Source: Streptomyces sp. SS1-1
GTDB lineage: Bacteria; Actinomycetota; Actinomycetes; Streptomycetales; Streptomycetaceae
NCBI RefSeq assembly: GCF_008973465.1
Contig: NZ_WBXN01000004.1
Coordinates: 4,318,501-4,382,500 of the forward strand
DNA: 64,000 nt
Direction: 5' to 3'
In this document: positions 52,688-60,815 of the stretch, one piece after another
Layout of the letters: each line of letters starts with the position of its first letter
How positions within the stretch are numbered: position 1 is the first letter of the stretch
Notes under the pieces: model-generated
Told to the model about the DNA's origin: nothing
Database searches by the model: none
Seen by the model: only the letters and a program-made list of their open reading frames with translations
Program-made: the position numbers and the translations under genes

Positions 52688-55117
52688 GTGACAGGCGTTG
52701 AGGAGACCGCGAGCGACGGCGCGCGGGCGGGGTCGGGGGCCCGGCCCGCCGGGCCGCTGCTGCTCGGGGTGCGGCACCACGGGCCGGGGTCGGCGCGGGC
52801 GGTCCGCGCGGCCCTGGACGCGGCGCGGCCGCGCACCGTGCTGATCGAGGGGCCTCCCGAGGCCGACGCCCTGGTGCCGCTCGCCGGGGACGAGACCATG
52901 CGGCCGCCGGTCGCCCTTCTCGCCCACGCCGTGGACGAGCCCGGCCGGTCGGCGTTCTGGCCGCTCGCCGAGTTCTCCCCGGAGTGGGTGGCCCTCCGCT
53001 GGGCCCTGGAACACCAGGTCCCGGCCCGCTTCATCGACCTGCCCGCCACACACACCCTGGCGTGGAGCAGGGACGGCGAGACGGACTCCGGACCGACCGC
53101 CCAGCAGGAGGACGCGGAGGACGTCGAAGACAGGGGGGACGACGGGGACCTGGCGGCCGACGTCCGCGTCGACCCCCTCGCCGTGCTCGCCGAGACCGCC
53201 GGCTACGACGATCCCGAGCGCTGGTGGGAGGACGTCGTCGAGCACCGGGGCACGGCCGGCGGGGACGTGTTCGCCCCCTTCCAGGGGCTGGAGGAGGCGA
53301 TGTCCGCCCTGCGGGAGGTGTACGGCAGCGGTGGTCACGACCGGGACCTGGTGCGCGAGGCGTACATGCGCCTCCAGGTGCGCGCCGCCCAGCGGGAGTT
53401 CGGGGACGACGTGGCCGTCGTGTGCGGTGCCTGGCATGTGCCCGCGCTGCGGCGGAAGAGCACGGTCGCCGCCGACAAGGCGCTGCTGAAGGGGCTGCCC
53501 AAGGTCAAGACCGAGATGACTTGGGTGCCGTGGACGCACCGCAGGCTGGCCCGCGCCAGCGGCTACGGCGCGGGCATCGACTCGCCGGGATGGTACGGGC
53601 ATCTGTTCGGCGCGCCCGACCGGCCCGTCGAGCGCTGGATGACGAAGGTGGCCGGACTGCTGCGCGAGGAGGACCGCATCGTCTCCTCGGCGCACGTCAT
53701 CGAGGCGGTCCGTCTCGCGGAGACGCTGGCGGTGATGCGCGGCCGCCCGCTGCCGGGGCTGAGCGAGACCACCGACGCGATCCGCGCGGTGATGTGCGAG
53801 GGCTCCGACGTGCCGCTGGAGCTGATCCGGGACCGGCTGATCGTCGGCGATGTGCTGGGGGAGGTGCCGGAGGCGGCGCCCGCCGTGCCGCTCCAGCGGG
53901 ACCTGGACCGCGTCCAGCGCCGGCTGCGGCTGAGGCCGGAGGCGCTCGAGCGGGAGCTGGAGCTCGACCTGCGCAAGGAGAACGACGCCGAGCGCAGCAG
54001 GCTGCTGCACCGGCTGCGGCTGCTCGGCGTGGCGTGGGGCGAGCCGGTCGCGTCGCGGGGCAGCACCGGGACGTTCCGGGAGACCTGGCGGCTGCGCTGG
54101 GAGCCGGAGCTGGCGGTGCGGGTCGCCGAGGCCGGCGTGTGGGGGACCACGGTGCTCGCCGCGGCCACCGCCAGGGCCGAGGCCGACGCGGTCGCCGCGC
54201 AGGGGCTCGCCGACGTCACGGCGCTCGCCGAGCGCTGCCTGCTGGCGGAACTGCCGGACGCGCTGCCGGTGGTGATGGACGTCCTGGCCGAACGGGCGGC
54301 ACTCGACGCGGACGTCGGGCATCTCGCGCAGGCCCTGCCGGCGCTGGTGCGCTCCCTGCGGTACGGCGACGTCCGCGGCACCGACACCGGCGCGCTCGCG
54401 GAGGTGGCTGCCGGACTCGCCGAGCGGGTCTTCGTCGGCCTGCCCCCGGCCTGTGTCGGCCTCGACACCGACGCGGCGGACGAGATGCGGCGCCATGTCG
54501 ACGCGGTGCACGGGGCCCTGGGGCTGCTCGGGGACGCGGTGACCGGGATGCGGCCGCGCTGGCACGGAGTGCTGCGGGTGCTGTCCGGCCGGGACACCGT
54601 GCCCGGCGTCATCAGGGGCCGCGCCGTGCGGTTGCTCCTCGACGACGGGGAGCTGCGCCAGGAGGACGCCGCGCGGCTGATGGGGCTGGCGTTGTCGCCG
54701 GGAACTCCGCCGGGGGACGCGGCGGCGTGGATCGAGGGCTTCGTCGGCGGGGGATCCGGTGGCGGGATGCTCCTCGTGCACGACGAGCGGCTGCTCGGCC
54801 TGGTCGACACCTGGCTGACGGGTGTACCGGCGGAGGCGTTCACCGACGTGCTGCCGCTGCTGCGGCGCACCTTCTCGGCGTACGAGCCGGGCGTCCGGCG
54901 CACGCTGGGCGAACTGGTCCGGCGCGGACCGGGGGAGCGGCAGGGCGTGGGCACCGCCGGGGCCGGCATACCCGGCTTCGCCGACGAGCTGGACCGCGAG
55001 CGGGCGGACGCGGTGGTGCCGGTCGTACGCCTGCTGCTGGGACTGGACGGGACGGAGGACGGGGCCGCCGGGCGCGGCCGCCCCGCCGCCGGTGACCTTG
55101 TGGGGGCGACGGGATGA
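52688..55117 (+). CDS. DUF5682 protein with TIKI/TraB/EreA-like motifs (MoxR/VWA cassette)
   Basis: About 809 residues, no membrane helix. The N-terminal domain (about 20-290) has GVRHHGPGS (about 26), a Glu in LIEGPPEAD (about 52) and CGAWHVPAL (about 248). The two GxxH motifs plus the intervening Glu are the arrangement seen in TIKI/TraB proteases and erythromycin-esterase-type hydrolases. The rest (300-809) is helical. GTG 52688 has GAGGGGG five bases upstream; GTG 52616, overlapping a short frame, is the alternative. Its placement between MoxR and VWA genes suggests a hydrolase or effector worked on or delivered by the ATPase. Catalysis is inferred from motifs only. Confidence 0.82.
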   Translation: MTGVEETASDGARAGSGARPAGPLLLGVRHHGPGSARAVRAALDAARPRTVLIEGPPEADALVPLAGDETMRPPVALLAHAVDEPGRSAFWPLAEFSPEWVALRWALEHQVPARFIDLPATHTLAWSRDGETDSGPTAQQEDAEDVEDRGDDGDLAADVRVDPLAVLAETAGYDDPERWWEDVVEHRGTAGGDVFAPFQGLEEAMSALREVYGSGGHDRDLVREAYMRLQVRAAQREFGDDVAVVCGAWHVPALRRKSTVAADKALLKGLPKVKTEMTWVPWTHRRLARASGYGAGIDSPGWYGHLFGAPDRPVERWMTKVAGLLREEDRIVSSAHVIEAVRLAETLAVMRGRPLPGLSETTDAIRAVMCEGSDVPLELIRDRLIVGDVLGEVPEAAPAVPLQRDLDRVQRRLRLRPEALERELELDLRKENDAERSRLLHRLRLLGVAWGEPVASRGSTGTFRETWRLRWEPELAVRVAEAGVWGTTVLAAATARAEADAVAAQGLADVTALAERCLLAELPDALPVVMDVLAERAALDADVGHLAQALPALVRSLRYGDVRGTDTGALAEVAAGLAERVFVGLPPACVGLDTDAADEMRRHVDAVHGALGLLGDAVTGMRPRWHGVLRVLSGRDTVPGVIRGRAVRLLLDDGELRQEDAARLMGLALSPGTPPGDAAAWIEGFVGGGSGGGMLLVHDERLLGLVDTWLTGVPAEAFTDVLPLLRRTFSAYEPGVRRTLGELVRRGPGERQGVGTAGAGIPGFADELDRERADAVVPVVRLLLGLDGTEDGAAGRGRPAAGDLVGATG

Positions 55118-55275
55118 CGACCGAGGGACTGCTGAAGCGCGGCGAGCGCGCCGGCCCCGGGACGACGAGTGCGGCGCGGCTGCCGCGCCTTACCCCGGCC
55201 CAGCGAAGGGCGGCGACGCCCCGGACGGTGCCGGTGATGCCGCTGTGGGAGCGGCGGCAGCACGAGGGGGCGTGA
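55114..55275 (+). CDS. Possible 53-residue coupled peptide
   Basis: ATG 55114 overlaps the DUF5682 stop (ATGA). The peptide, MTTEGLLKRGERAGPG..., ends LWERRQHEGA and is basic with no known domain. Its stop overlaps the next GTG (55272). The chained overlaps argue for translation, the composition does not. Confidence 0.3.
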   Translation: MTTEGLLKRGERAGPGTTSAARLPRLTPAQRRAATPRTVPVMPLWERRQHEGA

Positions 55276-55406
55276 CGGAGTCGGGTGCCGGCGTACGAGA
55301 GCCGCGAGGGAACGAGGCGATGACACAGGGGGCGGCGCGCGGGGTCCGCGAGGGGAGCCCGCGGAGGAACCGGTGGCGGGAACGGTGTCGAAGGGGGACA
55401 CGCTGA
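55272..55406 (+). CDS. Possible 44-residue coupled peptide
   Basis: GTG 55272 overlaps the preceding stop (GTGA) and the stop TGA (55404-55406) overlaps the VWA ATG (TGATG). The peptide is Arg/Gly-rich (ends RNRWRERCRRGTR). It fills the gap between DUF5682 and VWA; probably spacer translation, possibly real. Confidence 0.25.
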   Translation: MTESGAGVREPRGNEAMTQGAARGVREGSPRRNRWRERCRRGTR

Positions 55407-56569
55407 TGACGACCGAACTGAGGGACCCGGCGAGCGAGCGGCTGCGCCGCTGGCGGCTTGTGCTGGGCGGGGACGACGCCGACGGCACGGGATGCGCGCT
55501 CTCCGGCAAGGACGCCGCGATGGACGGAGCGCTCACCGCCCTCTACGGCAGAGGGGACAAGAAGCAGACCGGCAAGGACCGTTCGGCGGGGCTCGGGGCG
55601 TCGGCCCCCTCGGTGGCCCGCTGGCTGGGGGACATCCGGACCTACTTCCCGTCCTCCGTCGTCCAGGTCATGCAGCGCGACGCCATCGACCGGCTCGGCC
55701 TGTCCACGCTCCTGCTGGAACCGGAGATGCTGGAGGCGGTCGAGGCCGACGTGCACCTCGTCGGCACGCTGCTCTCGCTCAACCGGGCCATGCCGGAGAC
55801 CACGAAGGAGACGGCTCGGGCCGTGGTGCGCAAGGTCGTCGAGGACCTGGAGAAGCGGCTCGCCACCCGCACTCGCGCGACCCTCACCGGCGCCCTCGAC
55901 CGAAGCGCCCGGATCAACCGGCCACGCCACCACGACATCGACTGGAACCGCACGATCGCGGCCAACCTCAAGCACTACCTGCCCGAGTACCGCACGATCG
56001 TGCCGGAGCGGCTCATCGGCTACGGGCGGGCCTCGCAGTCGGTGAAGAAGGAGGTCGTCCTCTGCATCGACCAGTCCGGGTCGATGGCGGCGTCCGTGGT
56101 GTACGCGTCGGTGTTCGGGGCCGTGCTGGCGTCCATGCGGTCCATCGACACCCGGCTCGTCGTCTTCGACACGGCGGTGGTCGACCTGACCGACCAGCTG
56201 GACGATCCCGTCGACGTCCTCTTCGGCACCCAGCTCGGCGGCGGCACGGACATCAACCGGGCGCTCGCGTACTGCCAGTCACAGATCACCCGGCCCGCCG
56301 AGACGGTGGTGGTGCTGATCAGCGACCTGTACGAGGGCGGCATACGCGACGAGATGCTCAAGCGGGTCGCGGCCATGAAGGCGTCGGGAGTGCAGTTCGT
56401 GGCGCTGCTGGCGCTGTCCGACGAGGGGGCGCCCGCCTACGACCGTGAACACGCGGCGGCGCTGGCGGCGTTGGGCGCGCCGGCCTTCGCCTGCACGCCC
56501 GACCTGTTCCCGGAGGTGATGGCGGCGGCCATCGAGAAGCGGCCGATCCCGGTGCCGGACACTCCCTGA
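55406..56569 (+). CDS. VWA-domain protein (MoxR partner)
   Basis: 387 residues. The C-terminal VWA domain has an intact MIDAS: DxSxS in CIDQSGSMAAS (about 222), Thr in LGGGTDINRA, Asp in LISDLYEGG. The N-terminal 200 residues are helical with no known domain. VWA proteins paired with MoxR ATPases act as adaptors that bring the substrate to the ring. ATG 55406 has GAAGGGGG eight bases upstream. It is the last gene of the right arm. Confidence 0.92.
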   Translation: MTTELRDPASERLRRWRLVLGGDDADGTGCALSGKDAAMDGALTALYGRGDKKQTGKDRSAGLGASAPSVARWLGDIRTYFPSSVVQVMQRDAIDRLGLSTLLLEPEMLEAVEADVHLVGTLLSLNRAMPETTKETARAVVRKVVEDLEKRLATRTRATLTGALDRSARINRPRHHDIDWNRTIAANLKHYLPEYRTIVPERLIGYGRASQSVKKEVVLCIDQSGSMAASVVYASVFGAVLASMRSIDTRLVVFDTAVVDLTDQLDDPVDVLFGTQLGGGTDINRALAYCQSQITRPAETVVVLISDLYEGGIRDEMLKRVAAMKASGVQFVALLALSDEGAPAYDREHAAALAALGAPAFACTPDLFPEVMAAAIEKRPIPVPDTP

Positions 56570-56798
56570 CGGTCCGTCACCGGTGGTGGGGCGGGCCGCC
56601 ATCGGCAGGACGGGAGGCGGTTGCCCGTGGACGCCGTGCAGCAAAACGGACATGAGTGCCCATCGGTCACAGAGGGCTTGCGCGACCTCGGGAGGGGCGT
56701 GCGAGGATCGGCGTCCCGTCAGCGGTGTGGCGTGTTCCGTAAGCGCATACACCCCGGCGCCCCCTGTCCCTCGCCCACCCCACGGGAGGACCACCACC

Positions 56799-57722
56799 GT
56801 GTCCCGGCCCGCCGCCTCACCGGGTGCCGCACCGCGCGTGCTCCAGTTGGTGCTGCTCGTCGGGGGTCTCTTCGTGCTCGGTCTCCTCTGCGGGGAGCGG
56901 GCCGAGGCGGCGGAGGGTGCGGGGGACAAGGCGCCGCTGCCGGCGGTGAGCCGGGAGGTTGCTCCGCCCGCGACGTCGGTGGTCCCGCCGGTGCGCGACC
57001 TCGTCCGGACCGTGACCGAGGACGTGACGCGGACGGTCGGGCAGACGGTCTCCGGCGTACTCACCGAGGTGCGGAAGGAACTGCCCCCGCCGCCCGCACC
57101 GCCGGTCATGTCACCGGCACCCGCACCGACGCCGCCCGGGATGCCGGACTGGCCCGGCGTGGAGGTGCCCGGCCTGCCGGCTCCACCCGCGCCCGAACCG
57201 CCGAGCCCGCCCGCCCTCCCCGGCGTCCCCGACCTCTCCGACGTCCCCGGCCGTCCTGGCGGCCCGGGCCTGCCGGCGCTGCCCGCCCCCCGCGACACCG
57301 CGCCGGCGCCCAAGCCCGCCGCGGAGGAGCCGGGGGATCACCGGGACCGCACGCCATGTACCGGCGAGGGATCGACCGGTGCGTACGGCCCCTGGGGCGA
57401 CCCGCGTGGCGCCCGGCCACTCGCCGCCGGCGTCGGGACCGGCGCCGACGGCACGGCGTCCGGCGCCATGGACGCCGTAGCCGCGCAGCCGGACGCGCGG
57501 TTCGGGTACGGCCCCGTGCGGCAGGGACCGCCGGACGACCCGGCCGGGGTGCCGGGCAACCGTTCGAGCGGCGACAACAACGGTCCCCGGTGCGCGGACG
57601 CCCACGCGGTGTCCGTGGAGTACGGCCGGATCCCGGTGCGACTGGTGCCCGGCGCCGCCGTCCGGGCGGAGGCGGACGAGACACGGGACCGGTACGGGGA
57701 CGTCCCGGTGTCGCCCGCCTAG
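56799..57722 (+). CDS. Secreted Pro-rich protein, unknown function
   Basis: 307 residues: signal peptide (about 1-32, VLQLVLLVGGLFVLGLLCGERAEAAE), a short helical part (VRDLVRTVTEDVTRTVGQTV), a long Pro/Gly/Ala-rich stretch (about 85-190, PPAPPVMSPAPAP..., PGLPAPPAPEPP) and a C-terminal Gly/Asp-rich tail with two Cys (TPCTGEG and PRCADAH). GTG 56799 has GGGAGGA eight bases upstream. Probably a wall-spanning or surface protein; I do not recognise a family. Confidence 0.7.
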   Translation: MSRPAASPGAAPRVLQLVLLVGGLFVLGLLCGERAEAAEGAGDKAPLPAVSREVAPPATSVVPPVRDLVRTVTEDVTRTVGQTVSGVLTEVRKELPPPPAPPVMSPAPAPTPPGMPDWPGVEVPGLPAPPAPEPPSPPALPGVPDLSDVPGRPGGPGLPALPAPRDTAPAPKPAAEEPGDHRDRTPCTGEGSTGAYGPWGDPRGARPLAAGVGTGADGTASGAMDAVAAQPDARFGYGPVRQGPPDDPAGVPGNRSSGDNNGPRCADAHAVSVEYGRIPVRLVPGAAVRAEADETRDRYGDVPVSPA

Positions 57723-57940
57723 CCGACGCCGCACGGCCCGCCGGTCTCCCCGGGCCCTCCCGGTCGCCGAGCCACCTCGCCGCCGCACCGCGTCACAGCC
57801 CGCGGCCCGCGGCCCGCGGTACCGATCGTCGACGGCACCGCGGCCCGCAGGACCGATCGCCGACCGGCACGACCTCGCCGGTGCTCGCACCTCGCACCAC
57901 CCGTACCGGCCGCCACGCCCCCTGACGCCTGCCCGTGCCC

Positions 57941-58150
57941 CCGGCACCAAGCCGACACCGGCACCGGCACCGGCACCGGCACCAAGCCGACACCGGCACC
58001 GGCACCCAGACCCCGCGCCAGCCCGCCGGCCGGCCGGCACCAGCCCCCGGCCCGCGAAGCCGGCGCAGCACCCCGGCAGCACCCCGCCGGCGCAGCACCC
58101 GGCAGCACCCCGCCTGCGCAGCACCTCGGCAGCACCCCGCGCAGCCCCCG
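57941..58150. repeat. C-rich tandem repeats
   Basis: About 57941-58007 is built of GCACCG hexamers and a GCCGACACCGGCACCGGCAC unit; about 58058-58140 repeats CGCAGCACCCCG/CAGCACCCCG-like units. This is part of a 900-base gap between the secreted-protein gene and sucC. Frames across it on either strand are artefacts of the repeats. Confidence 0.7.
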
Positions 58151-58242
58151 GCGTCATCGACAACGCCGGCCATCCGACTCGCGGGTGGACGGACCCGGAC
58201 GGCCGAAAGCCGTCGGGCGTTCGGGTCCGGACCCCGCGAACC

Positions 58243-58282
58243 GGCCGGGGTGATCCCCATTGGGGTGGGGATCACCCCGGCC
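58243..58282. terminator. 16-bp perfect hairpin
   Basis: GGCCGGGGTGATCCCC (58243-58258) pairs with 58267-58282 around an eight-base loop. It is the first of two hairpins with identical stem and loop length. Confidence 0.6.
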
Positions 58283-58327
58283 AGGGCCCTCCGAAGCGGC
58301 CTTCTTCCGCCGCTTCCGGGCTGTTCA

Positions 58328-58367
58328 AGGCGCCGCATCGGGTCAACCCCAACCCGATGCGGCGCCT
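58328..58367. terminator. 16-bp perfect hairpin
   Basis: AGGCGCCGCATCGGGT (58328-58343) pairs with 58352-58367 around an eight-base loop; a weaker GAAGCGG/CCGCTTC hairpin (58292-58316) lies between this and the previous one. Right-hand hairpin is followed by CCCCCTC, not a T-run. Confidence 0.6.
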
Positions 58368-58426
58368 CCCCCTCGTCCACGCGTTCGGCACGCCGTGCCA
58401 GTGATATCCACCGATCGCGGCATCAT

Positions 58427-58453
58427 GTGACAGGTATCACCGCTCACGTGTGA
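58427..58453. promoter_or_regulatory. Clustered GTGA/TCAC inverted repeats upstream of sucC
   Basis: GTGACAGGTATCAC (58427-58440) differs at one position from the Streptomyces Crp consensus GTGN6GNCAC, and TCACGTGTGA (58444-58453) is a TCAC-N2-GTGA palindrome next to it. GTGAC-N9-GTCAC lies further down near 58540. They sit 170-195 bases before sucC, suitable for operators controlling sucCD. Confidence 0.4.
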
Positions 58454-58621
58454 CCCGCGATTTAGAGGCTCCCCCCATGCGGCGATAACCTGCGAGACGG
58501 ACATGCCGCGCGCTCGGACACCGTGTGCGCCTCCCTTGTGACAGAGCGGACGTCACGTTGCCCTTCGCGGCACGCCCACGCATCCAACGAACCGCGAGAT
58601 CACTGATAGGGACGGAAGCGC

Positions 58622-59803
58622 GTGGACCTGTTCGAGTACCAGGCGAGGGACCTCTTCGCCAAGCACGATGTACCGGTGCTGGCCGGTGAAGTCATCGACA
58701 CGCCTGAGGCGGCCCGCGCAGCCACCGAGCGTCTCGGTGGCAAGTCCGTCGTCAAGGCCCAGGTGAAGGTCGGTGGCCGCGGCAAGGCCGGCGGCGTGAA
58801 GCTGGCCGCGAGCGCGGACGAGGCCGTGGCCCGTGCGACCGACATCCTCGGCATGGACATCAAGGGCCACACGGTCCACAAGGTGATGATCGCCGAGACG
58901 GCCCCGGAGATCCTGGAGGAGTACTACGTCTCCTTCCTCCTCGACCGTGCCAACCGCACCTTCCTCTCCATCGCGTCCGTCGAGGGCGGCATGGAGATCG
59001 AGGAGGTGGCGGCCACCCGTCCGGAGGCCGTCGCCAAGATCGCGATCGACGCCATCGACGGCGTGGACGAGGCCAAGGCCCGCGAGATCGTCGAGGCCGC
59101 CAAGTTCCCGGCCGAGGTCGCGGACAAGGTCGCCAACGTCCTGATCAAGCTGTGGGACACCTTCATCAAGTCGGACGCCCTCCTCGTCGAGGTCAACCCG
59201 CTCGCGAAGGTCGCCTCCGGCGAGGTCCTCGCCCTGGACGGCAAGGTGTCGCTCGACGACAACGCCGAGTTCCGTCACCCCGAGTACGAGGAGCTCCACG
59301 ACAAGGCCGCGGCGAACCCGCTCGAGGCCGCCGCCAAGGAGAAGAACCTCAACTACGTCAAGCTCGACGGCGAGGTCGGCATCATCGGCAACGGCGCGGG
59401 TCTCGTCATGAGCACCCTGGACGTCGTCGCGTACGCCGGTGAGAAGCACGGCAACGTCAAGCCGGCCAACTTCCTGGACATCGGCGGTGGCGCCTCCGCC
59501 CAGGTCATGGCCAACGGCCTCGAGATCATCCTCGGCGACCCGGACGTCAAGTCCGTCTTCGTCAACGTCTTCGGTGGCATCACCGCCTGCGACGAGGTCG
59601 CCAACGGCATCGTCCAGGCCCTGAAGCTGCTCGAGGACCGCGGCGAGAACGTCAGCAAGCCGCTCGTCGTTCGTCTCGACGGCAACAACGCCGAGCTCGG
59701 CCGGCAGATCCTCACCGACGCCAACCACCCGCTGGTGCAGCGCGTCGACACCATGGACGGCGCGGCCGACAAGGCCGCCGAGCTGGCCCACGCCGCCAAG
59801 TAA
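58622..59803 (+). CDS. sucC: Succinyl-CoA synthetase (ADP-forming) beta subunit
   Basis: 393 residues. ATP-grasp fold (MDLFEYQARDLFAKHDVPV, VVKAQVKVGGRGKAGGVKLA) and CoA-ligase domain (NFLDIGGGASAQVMANGLEI, NVFGGITACDEVANGI). With SucD it makes succinate and ATP from succinyl-CoA in the TCA cycle. GTG 58622 has GGACGGAAG upstream. The 27-base gap to sucD makes an operon. A 900-base gap with repeats, hairpins and candidate operators lies upstream. Confidence 0.97.
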   Translation: MDLFEYQARDLFAKHDVPVLAGEVIDTPEAARAATERLGGKSVVKAQVKVGGRGKAGGVKLAASADEAVARATDILGMDIKGHTVHKVMIAETAPEILEEYYVSFLLDRANRTFLSIASVEGGMEIEEVAATRPEAVAKIAIDAIDGVDEAKAREIVEAAKFPAEVADKVANVLIKLWDTFIKSDALLVEVNPLAKVASGEVLALDGKVSLDDNAEFRHPEYEELHDKAAANPLEAAAKEKNLNYVKLDGEVGIIGNGAGLVMSTLDVVAYAGEKHGNVKPANFLDIGGGASAQVMANGLEIILGDPDVKSVFVNVFGGITACDEVANGIVQALKLLEDRGENVSKPLVVRLDGNNAELGRQILTDANHPLVQRVDTMDGAADKAAELAHAAK

Positions 59804-59830
59804 GCACTCAGGACGAGGACACAACACACC

Positions 59831-60715
59831 ATGGCTATCTGGCTCAACAAGGACAGCAAGGTCATCGTCCAGGGCATGACCGGCGCCACGGGCATGAAGC
59901 ACACCAAGCTCATGCTCGGTGACGGCACCAACGTCGTGGGCGGCGTGAACCCGCGCAAGGCGGGTCAGACCGTGGACTTCGACGGCACCGAGGTACCCGT
60001 CTTCGGGACCGTCAAGGAGGCCATCGAGAAGACCGGCGCCAACGTCACCGTCATCTTCGTGCCGGAGAAGTTCACGAAGGACGCGGTCGTCGAGGCCATC
60101 GACGCCGAGATCCCGCTGGCCGTCGTGATCACCGAGGGCATCGCCGTGCACGACTCGGCCGCCTTCTGGGCGTACGCCGGCAAGAAGGGCAACAAGACCC
60201 GGATCATCGGCCCGAACTGCCCCGGCATCATCACCCCGGGCGGCTCGAACGTCGGCATCATCCCCGGCGACATCACGAAGCCGGGCCGCATCGGCCTGGT
60301 CTCGAAGTCCGGCACGCTGACGTACCAGATGATGTACGAGCTGCGTGACATCGGCTTCTCGACGGCCGTCGGCATCGGTGGCGACCCGATCATCGGCACC
60401 ACGCACATCGACGCGCTCGCCGCGTTCGAGGCCGACCCCGACACCGACCTGATCGTCATGATCGGTGAGATCGGCGGCGACGCCGAGGAGCGTGCCGCGG
60501 AGTACATCTCGAAGAACGTGACCAAGCCGGTCGTCGGCTACGTCGCGGGCTTCACCGCGCCCGAGGGCAAGACCATGGGCCACGCCGGCGCCATCGTCTC
60601 CGGTTCGTCCGGCACCGCCCAGGCGAAGAAGGAGGCCCTGGAGGCCGCGGGCGTCAAGGTCGGCAAGACGCCGACCGAGACGGCGAAGCTCGCCCGCGAG
60701 ATCCTGGGCGGCTGA
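59831..60715 (+). CDS. sucD: Succinyl-CoA synthetase alpha subunit
   Basis: 294 residues. N-terminal CoA-binding fold (VIVQGMTGATGMKHTKLML) and the phospho-accepting His in MGHAGAIVSG (about 251); KSGTLTYQMMYE and IGGDPIIGTTHIDAL are further signatures. Second gene of the sucCD operon, ended by a long hairpin. Confidence 0.97.
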   Translation: MAIWLNKDSKVIVQGMTGATGMKHTKLMLGDGTNVVGGVNPRKAGQTVDFDGTEVPVFGTVKEAIEKTGANVTVIFVPEKFTKDAVVEAIDAEIPLAVVITEGIAVHDSAAFWAYAGKKGNKTRIIGPNCPGIITPGGSNVGIIPGDITKPGRIGLVSKSGTLTYQMMYELRDIGFSTAVGIGGDPIIGTTHIDALAAFEADPDTDLIVMIGEIGGDAEERAAEYISKNVTKPVVGYVAGFTAPEGKTMGHAGAIVSGSSGTAQAKKEALEAAGVKVGKTPTETAKLAREILGG

Positions 60716-60739
60716 CACCAGCCCCGGCATCGCGCCGAA

Positions 60740-60782
60740 ACGCCGGTGGGCCCGTCCCCGTAGGGGGCGGGCCCACCGGCGT
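60740..60782 (+). terminator. Terminator of sucCD
   Basis: 20-bp stem (60740-60759 with 60763-60782, one G-U pair) and three-base loop GTA, right arm ending GGCGTTCTCC. Confidence 0.85.
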
Positions 60783-60815
60783 TCTCCGCACGGCCACTGG
60801 TTTTCCGCACGGCCG

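Noticed and set aside
57719..58380. Minus-strand frames with Cys/Gly/Arg repeats
   Set aside because: Products of the C-rich tandem repeats; no start signal and no conserved motif.
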